DNA of 18,714 nucleotides from Megasphaera sp. UBA5897 (lineage in GTDB: Bacteria > Bacillota > Negativicutes > Veillonellales > Megasphaeraceae), in the NCBI GenBank assembly GCA_002431345.1, contig DJEN01000088.1:4977-23690 (forward strand). Reading direction: 5' to 3'. Shown here piece after piece: positions 7,990 to 15,739 of the stretch. How positions within the stretch are numbered: position 1 is the stretch's first letter; the number at the start of each line of letters is the position of its first letter. The translations under genes and the position numbers were made by a program. The notes under the pieces are model-generated. The model had not been told where the DNA came from. It made no database searches and saw only the letters and a list, made by a program, of their open reading frames with translations.

Positions 7990-8607
7990 CTATACTTCTA
8001 AGTTGTCGCCTACGAGGCCAATCCATGCGCCGTCTGCATCCAAGCCGCTTTCTTTGTGTGCAATCAGCCATTTGTTCAGCGCAAAGAGCAACGCATTTTC
8101 TCCGGTTTTCTCCGGAACGGCCGGCAGTGCTTCATTGGTTCCTTTGGGAAGGACGACACCGCAGCGAAATTCCTTGCCGTCAACGCTGCAGGGTGCAAAA
8201 TGCAGTGTCGTACCGTATAATTCTACTGCTGTACCTGCCGGAACAAAAAACAGTTCCATCTTGCTGGTATCATATTGATTCGTACGGTAGTCTATATCTT
8301 GTTGTCTGCCAAGCATAAGTATCAAATCTGTAGCGGCAATATCTACTTCGGAAGACCGATGGTATTCGACAGCATTCAGTTTGACATTATGACCGCTGCA
8401 ATGGCCAAATTCAATGGGAAGTCCGCCGTAGACTTCATTTTGCAGCTGTGTAAATACTGGCAGTTTTTCAAAATCGGCAACTAATGGTTCGTACATCGTC
8501 CCGTCTTTTACTACGTTTACTTCACGCATGGCATGGATAAATTCCTGTACCGGTATATCCAGCACACGGCCATACGGACGAAATGCTTCATCTTGTACTT
8601 GTTTCAT
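7990..8607 (-). CDS. DUF4867-like cupin protein of the sugar locus
   Basis: 205 aa, predicted cytoplasmic, no signal peptide. The sequence resembles what I know as the DUF4867 family: GGLPIEFGHCSGHN, LNAVEYHRSSE, TDLILMLGRQQDI, then FVPAGTAVELYGTTLHFAPC. The two His/Glu-rich blocks separated by a strand-rich stretch suggest a double-stranded beta-helix (cupin) with a metal site, reminiscent of ureidoglycolate lyase-like cupins. No proven function is known to me. Placed between an MFS sugar porter and a regulator, next to a ketose kinase, it may be a sugar isomerase, mutarotase or accessory enzyme. That is inference. The start is ATG 8607 with AGGTG (8616-8620) eight bases upstream. It follows the transporter by 25 bases, so co-transcription is likely. 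The family name is from memory. Confidence 0.75.
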   Translation of the reverse strand: MKQVQDEAFRPYGRVLDIPVQEFIHAMREVNVVKDGTMYEPLVADFEKLPVFTQLQNEVYGGLPIEFGHCSGHNVKLNAVEYHRSSEVDIAATDLILMLGRQQDIDYRTNQYDTSKMELFFVPAGTAVELYGTTLHFAPCSVDGKEFRCGVVLPKGTNEALPAVPEKTGENALLFALNKWLIAHKESGLDADGAWIGLVGDNLEV

Positions 8608-8632
8608 TGGTACATCACCTCATAAAAAATTT

Positions 8633-10054
8633 TTAACAGCCAATATGGCGCAGTTTTTTACCTTCCATCAGATTCTTTTCAATCTGTTCCAGCGATACAT
8701 TTTTAGTTTCCGGCACAAAGAGGAATGTCAGCGCAATAAAGAAAGCGTTGAGCAGCGCATAAAGCCAAAATGTCGAAAAAGAACCGAGCGCATCCAGCAT
8801 ACTGAGAAATGTAGCGCCGACAATAGCACAGGTAATCCAGTTGGTCATCGTCGAGCAAGCTACGCCAAATTCACGGCTCTTGAGCGGTTGAATTTCCGAG
8901 CACAATACCCAGACAATAGGGCCGGCACTCATCGCAAAGCCCGCAATGAAGAACATCGTCATCACAGCGGATAAATAGCAAACCCATTGCGCAGGATTTC
9001 CCATTTCAATCAAAGACATGCAGACGCCCATAATAACCATAGATACGGCCATGACGCCGAAGCCTACTTTCAAAGCCGGTTTGCGGCCTGATTTATCGAC
9101 TGTATATACAGCAATGAATGTCGCCAATACAAACACCAACCCGTTGATAACAGTTCCTATCATTTGGTCTTCCGTACTGGAAAAACCGCCTAAGCTCAAA
9201 ATTTTGGGAGAATAATACATGATGACATTGAAGCCGGTAAACTGCTGCATAGCCTGCAGCAAAACCCCAAGGAACACAGCACGGCGAACGTTTTTGTTCG
9301 TTTTAAAGAGGTGCCAGCCTGCCTGCTTTACTTTCAATGTTTCACGGATTTCATTCAACTCATGCGCAGCTTTGGCTTCATCGCCATGAAGCATGTTCAA
9401 TACGCCGGATGCTTCCAAAAAACGGCCTTTCGTAGCCAGCCAGCGTGGGCTGTCCGGCAGTGAAAACACCGTGATAATCAATACAACAGCGGGAACAGCA
9501 ATCACCGTCAGCATCATACGCCAAGAGCCGCTGTAACTAAAAGCTGTATCCGATAAGAAAGCTGTCAAAATTCCTACGGTAACCATCAGCTGATACCCGG
9601 AAATTACTTTGCCGCGTGAATCTTTATCCGCCATTTCCGCCAAATACAGCGGTGCGGTATACGAAGCAATCCCAACAGACAAGCCCAATATCAGCCGGAA
9701 GCCAATCAGCATATTGACATCGACAGCAAGGCCGGAGCCAACAGAGCCGATAATAAACAAGGCTGCCCCTGCCAGCAGACTCTTTTTACGGCCAATCCGT
9801 GCCGTAAGGAAAGAAGCTACAATAGCTCCAATGGCCGCTCCTACCATCATACAGCTGACCACTCGTTCCTGGGCAGCACTGGAAAGACTCCACTCTTTTG
9901 TAATAAACGGCAGCGCCCCGGCAATAACCCCCTGATCCAAGCCAAAAAGCAGACCGGCCATCCCGGCTGTGAAATAGATAAACTTCCGCACATGCATAGT
10001 GCTTTTTAAAGCCGCTTCCGATACCTGCACCGGTTCAGACATTTTATCCGCCAT
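8633..10054 (-). CDS. MFS sugar/H+ symporter (sugar porter family, AraE/GalP/XylE type)
   Basis: 473 aa inner-membrane protein with about twelve membrane segments. Sugar-porter signatures are RIGRKK in the loop between segments 2 and 3, DSPRWLATKGR after segment 6, QQFTGFNVIMYYSP in segment 7, SGRKP between segments 8 and 9, and PETKNVSLEQIEKNLMEGKKLRHIG at the cytoplasmic end, which closely resembles the GalP/AraE C-terminus. It should import a pentose or hexose with protons. It lies 29 bases after the kinase and 25 before DUF4867. The start is ATG 10054 with AAGGAGA (10061-10067) six bases upstream. The substrate cannot be read from the sequence; the neighbouring isomerase and kinase suggest a pentose or 6-deoxyhexose. 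Confidence 0.9.
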   Translation of the reverse strand: MADKMSEPVQVSEAALKSTMHVRKFIYFTAGMAGLLFGLDQGVIAGALPFITKEWSLSSAAQERVVSCMMVGAAIGAIVASFLTARIGRKKSLLAGAALFIIGSVGSGLAVDVNMLIGFRLILGLSVGIASYTAPLYLAEMADKDSRGKVISGYQLMVTVGILTAFLSDTAFSYSGSWRMMLTVIAVPAVVLIITVFSLPDSPRWLATKGRFLEASGVLNMLHGDEAKAAHELNEIRETLKVKQAGWHLFKTNKNVRRAVFLGVLLQAMQQFTGFNVIMYYSPKILSLGGFSSTEDQMIGTVINGLVFVLATFIAVYTVDKSGRKPALKVGFGVMAVSMVIMGVCMSLIEMGNPAQWVCYLSAVMTMFFIAGFAMSAGPIVWVLCSEIQPLKSREFGVACSTMTNWITCAIVGATFLSMLDALGSFSTFWLYALLNAFFIALTFLFVPETKNVSLEQIEKNLMEGKKLRHIGC

Positions 10055-10083
10055 GATACGTCTCCTTTCTTTTTCCTACCTAC

Positions 10084-11607
10084 TTATAACGAAGCTAATT
10101 CTGCATAACAATCCACTAATTGGCTGTATAATTTTTTATACAGTCTATGTCCCCGCTTGTAATACGCCTGTGCTTCCGGCTGGGGACTGCAGGTCGTATT
10201 CGTCTGGATAAAGGCATCACAAGCCGACGGTACATCTGCAAATATTCCGGCCCCGACACCTGCCAAAATAGCCGCTCCCAAAGCCGGTCCTTCCTGCGAG
10301 GTAATTGTCTTGACGTCACAGTTATACATATCCGCCAGCATTTGACGCCAAATTCTGCTGCGGCCGCCGCCGCCGCAAACCATCATTTCCGTAACGGAAA
10401 CACCCATTTCCTGTAAAATATCATGACAGTCCGTCAATGAGTAGCTTACGCCTTCCATAACGGCACGCAGTATATCAGCCTGTGTGTGAATCGCAGACAA
10501 GCCAAAGAATACGCCGCGGCAGTCCGGATTCAGATGCGGTGTGCGTTCGCCCATCAAATACGGCAAATACAAGAGACGGTTGCTGCCTACAGGCACTTTT
10601 TCTACGTCTTTATTGATTAAATCGTATGGATCGACATTCAGCTTAATCGCATTTTCCATATAATTTGAGCCCAATGTATCACGAAACCATTTCAGTGATA
10701 AGCCGGCTGCCTGCGTAACACCCATCACATGCCAGCAGCCTGGTACGGCACAGCAAAACGTATGCACGCGGCCCTTCGGATCAATGCGGATATCACTGGT
10801 ATGGGCAAACACGACACCGCTCGAGCCAATCGTGGTAAATGCTTTGCCATCTTTTACAATACCCGTTCCTACAGCTGCCGCTGCATTATCACCGGCACCG
10901 CCGACGACAACCGTGTGCGTTGAAAGACCCGTCTGGGCTGCAAACTGTTTGGTAATCGTCCCGGTTACTTCCGGCGATTCATATACCTTAGGAAGCAGTG
11001 CCGGATCGATATCCAAAGCATCCAGGACTTCCTGGGACCAGCAGCGATGAGGCACATCCAAAAACTGCATGCCGCTGGCATCCGATACTTCCGTCGCATA
11101 TTCACCAGTCATGCAAAACCGAATGTAATCCTTGGGAAGCAGAATATGGCGGCAGCGGCGGTAATTTTCCGGTTCATGGTTGCGCACCCATAATACTTTT
11201 GATGCCGTAAAGCCTGTAAGTGCCGGATTGGCCGTAATTTCTATGAGCCGCTTGGCACCAACCCTCTTTGTAATTTCTTCACATTCTTTGCCCGTACGCT
11301 GATCACACCAAATAATAGAAGGGCGAATGACTTCATTATGTTCATCCAGCATAACCAAGCCGTGCATTTGACCTGAAAGGCCAATTCCCTTAATATCTTC
11401 AGCAGGTACGCCGGACTGCTTTACGACTTGTGATATTGTTTGCACGACTGCCAAATGCCAATTTTGCGGATCTTGTTCAGCCCAGCCATTCTGCGGCTGA
11501 TGCATGGGATATTCACAAGATGCCGATTCCACCACCCGGCATTGTTCATCAAACAAAACAGTTTTTGTAGCCGATGTACCAATATCAATTCCAATCATGT
11601 ATTTCAT
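10084..11607 (-). CDS. xylB: FGGY-family ketose kinase, xylulokinase type
   Basis: 507 aa, typical for XylB. The N-terminal phosphate loop GIDIGTSATK holds the conserved D8. GLSGQMHGLVMLD (77-89) and IIWCDQRT (98-105) are the substrate-side blocks of xylulokinases. D240 in GGAGDNAAAAVGTG is the probable catalytic base, and GGGGRSRIWRQMLADM is in the C-terminal nucleotide lobe. The usual reaction is D-xylulose + ATP to D-xylulose 5-phosphate. In this locus the partner is a fucose/arabinose-type isomerase instead of XylA, so D-ribulose or another ketose is possible, and the symbol reflects family only. The start is ATG 11607 with AAGGAG (11616-11621) eight bases upstream. It is the first gene of the minus-strand unit. 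Confidence 0.88.
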   Translation of the reverse strand: MKYMIGIDIGTSATKTVLFDEQCRVVESASCEYPMHQPQNGWAEQDPQNWHLAVVQTISQVVKQSGVPAEDIKGIGLSGQMHGLVMLDEHNEVIRPSIIWCDQRTGKECEEITKRVGAKRLIEITANPALTGFTASKVLWVRNHEPENYRRCRHILLPKDYIRFCMTGEYATEVSDASGMQFLDVPHRCWSQEVLDALDIDPALLPKVYESPEVTGTITKQFAAQTGLSTHTVVVGGAGDNAAAAVGTGIVKDGKAFTTIGSSGVVFAHTSDIRIDPKGRVHTFCCAVPGCWHVMGVTQAAGLSLKWFRDTLGSNYMENAIKLNVDPYDLINKDVEKVPVGSNRLLYLPYLMGERTPHLNPDCRGVFFGLSAIHTQADILRAVMEGVSYSLTDCHDILQEMGVSVTEMMVCGGGGRSRIWRQMLADMYNCDVKTITSQEGPALGAAILAGVGAGIFADVPSACDAFIQTNTTCSPQPEAQAYYKRGHRLYKKLYSQLVDCYAELASL

Positions 11608-11708
11608 ATATGGAACTCCTTCCCTGTGCGTGCAGGCACATATACAGTGTATACAATATATGCATTACTTCACTTTTTTCCAAATCAAAACAGTATATAT
11701 CAAAATAT

Positions 11709-11726
11709 GCCAAAACGCTTTTTGGC
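11709..11726. repeat. short hairpin in the xylB leader
   Basis: GCCAAAA (11709-11715) faces TTTTGGC (11720-11726) across a 4-base loop, in the untranslated leader of the xylB transcript next to operator 1. It may be a leader stem-loop or a regulator site. The centre AAACGCTT weakly resembles a catabolite-response element. Confidence 0.35.
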
Positions 11727-11730
11727 GTTG

Positions 11731-11744
11731 TGTGCCTAGGCACA
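11731..11744. promoter_or_regulatory. operator 1 (xylB side)
   Basis: Perfect 14-bp palindrome TGTGCCTAGGCACA. It lies just downstream of the predicted xylB start of transcription (about 11753), where a bound repressor would block initiation. It shares TGTGCC-N2-GCACA with operator 2. Confidence 0.75.
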
Positions 11745-11759
11745 TATTCTTTGTTACCG

Positions 11760-11788
11760 AGTATATCATGATAAAAAATCAGGGTCAA
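11760..11788 (-). promoter_or_regulatory. promoter of xylB-transporter-DUF4867 unit
   Basis: On the minus strand TTGACC (11788-11783) and TATACT (11765-11760) are separated by 17 bases, with an extended -10 TGA before TATACT. The predicted start is near 11753, followed at once by operator 1. Confidence 0.8.
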
Positions 11789-11887
11789 CTCTTATCCCTA
11801 TACTATGTTTTATCGCTATAGCCAGCATTATACCGTTACTTTTTGCGTATACATGCAGCGTATTCTGCCGAAACAACTCTTTTTTCA

Positions 11888-11916
11888 TTGACAAACGCAA
11901 ACCGTCATGATACCAT
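11888..11916 (+). promoter_or_regulatory. promoter of the isomerase gene
   Basis: TTGACA (11888-11893) and TACCAT (11911-11916) are separated by 17 bases, with an extended -10 TGA. The predicted start is near 11923. Operator 2 begins a few bases later. It is arranged as a mirror image of the xylB promoter. Confidence 0.72.
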
Positions 11917-11928
11917 CGTTTTATATTT

Positions 11929-11946
11929 AATGTGCCCAAGCACATT
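11929..11946. promoter_or_regulatory. operator 2 (isomerase side)
   Basis: AATGTGC and GCACATT are perfect inverted arms around CCAA. The core TGTGCCCAAGCACA matches operator 1 at 12 of 14 positions. It lies just downstream of the predicted isomerase transcription start. A third, poorer copy (TGCGTGCAGGCACA, 11627-11640) sits beside the xylB ribosome site. Confidence 0.75.
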
Positions 11947-11980
11947 TTCGACGGTATTGTGAAAGGAGTTACCTACTACT

Positions 11981-13471
11981 ATGATTATGGAAAATATTCC
12001 CCGCGTAAAATGCGGCATTATTTCAGTCAGCCGAGACTGTTTTATTATTTCTCTTTCTGAAAATCGCCGCCAAGCCATTGTGAAAGCGTATGAAAAAGAG
12101 TTTGGCAGTCTCTATGAAGTACAAAAAACAGTTGAAAATGAAATAGATATGCTTGCTGCCGTAGATGAAGCCAAAAAAGCCGGCTGCAACGCCCTTGTCG
12201 TCTTTCTCGGAAATTTTGGCCCGGAAACACCGGAAACATTGATTGCACAGCAGTTTGACGGCCCTGTCATGTATGTCGCCGCTGCAGAAGAAACGGGCAA
12301 AAACCTCATCAACGGCCGCGGCGATGCCTACTGCGGCATGCTGAATTGCTCGTATAATTTAGGACTTCGCAAAATCAAAGCGTTCATCCCGGAATATCCT
12401 GTCGGTACTGCAGAAGAATTAGCACAAATGATTGCTGAATTCCAGCCGATTGCCCGTACGCTTTTGGGTATCAGCCAATTAAAAATCATTACGTTTGGTC
12501 CCCGCCCGCAGGATTTCTTTGCCTGCAATGCACCGATTAAGCCATTGTATGATTTGGGTGTAGAAGTCGAAGAAAATTCCGAACTGGATTTATTGGTTTC
12601 CTATCGTGCTCATAAAGGGGACGCCCGTATTCCTGATGTCATTGCTGACATGTCCAAAGAACTTGGCAAAGAAGGAAATCCTTGGCCAGATCTTTTGGAA
12701 CGAATGGCACAATATGAATTAACGCTGCTTGACTGGGCTGAAGCGCACAAAGGCTCGCGCAAATACGTAGCTTTTGCCAATAAATGCTGGCCGGCTTTTC
12801 CGACAGAATTTGGCTTTGAACCGTGCTATGTCAACAGCCGTCTTGTTTCCCGCGGCATTCCGGTTGCCTGCGAAGTCGATATATACGGCGCTCTCAGCGA
12901 ATATATCGGCATCTGCACCAGCAATGACACCGTTACACTGCTCGACATCAACAATTCCGTACCAAAAGATTTATACGAAGAAGAAATCAAACCGTCTACA
13001 TCTTATACTTTGCAGGATACCTTTATGGGATTCCACTGCGGCAATACACCGTTATGCAAATTGAAAAAAGGCGGTGTAAAATATCAGCTTATCCAAAATC
13101 GTTTGCTGGAAAACGGCAATACACCAGATATTACACGGGGCACGCTGGAAGGCGACATTGCAGCAGGTCCAATCACGTTCTTCCGCCTGCAAAGCACTGC
13201 CGACTGTCAGCTCCGCGCCTATATTGCCCAAGGGGAAGTACTGCCGGCAGCTACACAATCATTCGGCGGCATTGGCATCTTTGCCATTCCGGAAATGGGC
13301 CGTTTCTACCGTCACGTTCTGATTGCCAAACAATTCCCGCATCACGGAGCCGTCGCATTCGGTCATTTTGGCAAAGCGCTGTTCTCCATTTTCCACTATC
13401 TGGGCGTGCAGGATATTTCTTTCAACCAACCCAAATCAATGTTATACAAAGATGAAAATCCCTTTGCATAA
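11981..13471 (+). CDS. L-fucose/L-arabinose isomerase-family sugar isomerase
   Basis: 496 aa, the length of the Firmicute branch of fucose/arabinose isomerases (E. coli FucI is about 591). It contains the N-terminal sensor-like fold (ALVVFLGNFGPETPE), then CEVDIYGAL with E298 and LLDINNS with D322 as likely Mn ligands, and FPHHGAVAFGHFGK with H454/H455 as the likely third ligand. These enzymes convert an aldose to its ketose (L-fucose to L-fuculose, D-arabinose to D-ribulose, L-arabinose to L-ribulose). It is divergent from a xylulokinase-type gene and has a matching operator, so it probably starts the same pathway. The start is ATG 11981; GAAAGGAG (11961-11968) is 12 bases upstream, slightly far. 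A strong terminator follows. The symbol fucI is withheld because substrate is open. Confidence 0.88.
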   Translation: MIMENIPRVKCGIISVSRDCFIISLSENRRQAIVKAYEKEFGSLYEVQKTVENEIDMLAAVDEAKKAGCNALVVFLGNFGPETPETLIAQQFDGPVMYVAAAEETGKNLINGRGDAYCGMLNCSYNLGLRKIKAFIPEYPVGTAEELAQMIAEFQPIARTLLGISQLKIITFGPRPQDFFACNAPIKPLYDLGVEVEENSELDLLVSYRAHKGDARIPDVIADMSKELGKEGNPWPDLLERMAQYELTLLDWAEAHKGSRKYVAFANKCWPAFPTEFGFEPCYVNSRLVSRGIPVACEVDIYGALSEYIGICTSNDTVTLLDINNSVPKDLYEEEIKPSTSYTLQDTFMGFHCGNTPLCKLKKGGVKYQLIQNRLLENGNTPDITRGTLEGDIAAGPITFFRLQSTADCQLRAYIAQGEVLPAATQSFGGIGIFAIPEMGRFYRHVLIAKQFPHHGAVAFGHFGKALFSIFHYLGVQDISFNQPKSMLYKDENPFA

Positions 13472-13516
13472 CTTGATATATATGATTTAATTTTCAACTA
13501 TTTTTCCGTGCAGTAC

Positions 13517-13564
13517 AAAACCACCAGCCGTATGACGTGGCATAGTCATACGGCTGGTGGTTTT
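13517..13564. terminator. strong bidirectional terminator
   Basis: Two perfect 20-base inverted arms (13517-13536 and 13545-13564) with an 8-base loop, A-run on one side and T-run on the other. It ends the isomerase gene from the left and the autotransporter gene from the right, isolating the two loci. Confidence 0.95.
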
Positions 13565-13619
13565 GCTTTGTATTATGGCTTATGGTTGGATTTTGTCTAT
13601 AGCCGCATGGGCTGCTATG

Positions 13620-15203
13620 CTAGATGTTTTTCATAGGTTTTCTCACACGGATTCGTTCAATAGTCGGTCGATTTTGTTCATTTCTTTGTACGACATCAAT
13701 TTGAAAATACTTCAAATCCGCAGAAAACTCTTTGGCAATGCGTTTTGGCAGTATCTCACCTTGCTGGACAGCCCGATACAGCAAGGCCACAAATTCATAC
13801 CGCGTCATCGTCCGGTCACCAGAAAATCTGCCGTCTTCGTACCCTTCCACGACACCTTTCTTGGCAAGTTCCGTTACATAATCATATGCCCAATGATTGG
13901 CCGGAATGTCAGGGAAAATCGGTGCGGAAACGGTATCATGCGGTGCTGCCGCAGGCACATGCTGCAGGAAGGAACGAATTTCAGCAATTTCTTTGCGGAG
14001 TTCTTTGATTTCCTTCGCCATGGCTACTCGGGATGCAGACACATGATTGCCCTGCCCGATTTTCAGACTGATGCCGGCGTTTACCATGTTGTCACCGCTT
14101 CCCACATTACCGCTGATACTAATCATCGTATCTTCATTGGGTCTGTAAAAAACACCCAGCGCGACGGCATTTACACCGCGATACCGTCCTATGCCGGCAG
14201 CAAAATCCCATTTATCATCGGGGTCAAAATCTAATGGATGCAGCGCTGCCATCGCGGCGGCATTGGCGCCTATTTTATTTATCCGTCTGCTTAATGTTTC
14301 AACAGCCTGATTTGTCGCATACAACTGGCTACCATTGACAGCATCAGTCGAGTCATACTGCACACGCCCTGCCGCTACATTGGTCAGCGTTCGTTCTTTT
14401 CCTTGCGCACCAATACTAACCGTTGAGGTTGGTCCTGCGCCTGCAAACCCGTAGTATGCACCATCAATAGTCATACCGCGTGTTGCTGTTGCTTTTTTCG
14501 TAGATGAACCACTGCCCAGCGCCACATCGTTGTGATGATTGGCTTGTGCCTGATTTCCCAACGCAATGGCGTTTTCCGATTGATTTTGTACTTGTGCATC
14601 TATGCTCGATAATGAATTTTGTTGATTCATCGAAACGGCTGCCAAATATTTTTTGCCATTAATCGTTAAGTCTTTCAAACTTGCATTTTCTTGGGATGTA
14701 GTAGAAACGACAGAACCTGTATTCAATTTTTTGCTCGTTGTTCCATTGCCGACAGACACCCATGTATTTTCACCGGCCGTTCCGCCGCCGTTTTTATATG
14801 TAATCGTGCTACCCTCTACGACGTTCTTATCACGCTGTATCATAGAGATTGCCGCTTCATTCTCACCGGTCGTCATCTCGACTTTTTCAATCGTTTTGTC
14901 ATATATTTTTTTATCATTATCTGTTAAGTCTGTCAGTGTTTTATTCAGGCTTCCAATAGTCAGATCCGTTTCACGGGTAAAATGCCCGCATACGATATTC
15001 TTATCTGGATGGACGTCACTTCCATCTGCATTTTTATGGACTAATACTGGATTCACTAATTCTTTGTAAACAGCATGTGCCGTTTTCTCATATTCAATTT
15101 TTTCTGTTCTATCTATCTTTACTTCTTCTGCACCTGTAAGCGTCGTATGGCATAACAGCATACTTAAAAGCAAATACCCTAGTATTCTTTTTCTCGTGGG
15201 CAT
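13620..15203 (-). CDS. trimeric autotransporter adhesin with YadA anchor and C-terminal SLH domain
   Basis: 528 aa from ATG 15203, chosen because AAGGA lies just upstream and the first 25 residues form a clear signal peptide (MPTRKRILGYLLLSMLL...LTGA|EEV). The frame also opens at ATG 15287, directly after the previous stop. After a charged N-terminal part come YadA-like head repeats (NAIALGNQAQA, DVALGSGSS, about 210-232), a neck (TLTNVAAGRVQYDSTDAVNGSQLY, about 272-295) and the four-strand anchor (about 307-383: DKWDFAAGIGRYRG ... MVNAGISLKIG). A short coiled coil (about 392-414) and one SLH domain (about 430-479: FPDIPANHWAYDYVTELAKKGVVEGYEDG) follow the anchor. In this family three chains share a 12-strand outer-membrane barrel and the C-terminus faces the periplasm, so the SLH domain should bind peptidoglycan. 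Expected role is surface adhesion. It follows the zinc-knuckle gene in one unit. Confidence 0.88.
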   Translation of the reverse strand: MPTRKRILGYLLLSMLLCHTTLTGAEEVKIDRTEKIEYEKTAHAVYKELVNPVLVHKNADGSDVHPDKNIVCGHFTRETDLTIGSLNKTLTDLTDNDKKIYDKTIEKVEMTTGENEAAISMIQRDKNVVEGSTITYKNGGGTAGENTWVSVGNGTTSKKLNTGSVVSTTSQENASLKDLTINGKKYLAAVSMNQQNSLSSIDAQVQNQSENAIALGNQAQANHHNDVALGSGSSTKKATATRGMTIDGAYYGFAGAGPTSTVSIGAQGKERTLTNVAAGRVQYDSTDAVNGSQLYATNQAVETLSRRINKIGANAAAMAALHPLDFDPDDKWDFAAGIGRYRGVNAVALGVFYRPNEDTMISISGNVGSGDNMVNAGISLKIGQGNHVSASRVAMAKEIKELRKEIAEIRSFLQHVPAAAPHDTVSAPIFPDIPANHWAYDYVTELAKKGVVEGYEDGRFSGDRTMTRYEFVALLYRAVQQGEILPKRIAKEFSADLKYFQIDVVQRNEQNRPTIERIRVRKPMKNI

Positions 15204-15287
15204 CGTTTCCTTGTTTGTTTTCTTGCCGTGCAAACTCTTTTTTCTTAACCTGAAATTCAAAATCCCCAACTTAGTTTCTCTCCTCAT

Positions 15288-15701
15288 TTATTTTTTATAC
15301 ATCACGCTTCGCCTGGCGTTGAACCAGTGACGGCGGCATTCTCCACAACAAAAGATACGTCGTCTGTCTTTGGGATCGGAAATATTTACCACTTTTCCGC
15401 ACTCGCGGCATATGAATTCCCGCTGTACCAATACAGAGCGAACATTTTTAGAATGTTTCCAATACAGCTTTTCACATCGCTGCGAACAAAACTTGGTCCG
15501 GCAGTCGCGATTATCTGTAACTCTGACTTCTTTTCCACACCGCAAACATGAAAATTTTCGTATAGCCGGTATATGACTCGGACTTTCTGCCCGATTATCA
15601 TTGATACCGTGGTGATTGGCATACCTTCTGCAGACATAGCCGCAATACCGCTGCGTCACGCGTGTCTGTACAAATTCTTTGCCGCAAACTACACATTTCA
15701 T
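15288..15701 (-). CDS. small protein with three Cys4 zinc-knuckle modules
   Basis: 137 aa from ATG 15701, with AGGTGG seven bases upstream; the GTG at 15707 is less well placed. Three repeats of CX2C...CX3C are visible: CVVC/CGYVC, CLRC/CSQRC and CREC/CGEC, each followed by basic and aromatic residues (RRYANHH, EKLYWKH, RRHWFNA). Each module should bind one Zn and could contact nucleic acid. The protein is strongly basic with no signal peptide, so it is probably cytoplasmic. The stop codon touches an in-frame ATG of the autotransporter frame (TAAATG), and the LytTR regulator ends 38 bases before the start. The order regulator, zinc protein, adhesin suggests a DNA- or RNA-binding accessory regulator. 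Known similar modules occur in small phage and mobile-element proteins. I know of no function for it. Confidence 0.75.
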   Translation of the reverse strand: MKCVVCGKEFVQTRVTQRYCGYVCRRYANHHGINDNRAESPSHIPAIRKFSCLRCGKEVRVTDNRDCRTKFCSQRCEKLYWKHSKNVRSVLVQREFICRECGKVVNISDPKDRRRIFCCGECRRHWFNARRSVMYKK

Positions 15702-15739
15702 AAACACACCACCTGGCCTTTATGCTGCACACTACGTCA

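Noticed and set aside
11709..11726. CcpA-type catabolite-response element at the AAACGCTT centre
   Set aside because: Only the centre fits; the outer TG and CA positions of the consensus are missing, and the wider 7-bp inverted arms fit a simple hairpin better.
13557..14234. 225-codon plus-strand frame opposite the first adhesin
   Set aside because: It begins inside the arm of the bidirectional terminator and is antisense to the YadA anchor and SLH coding region.
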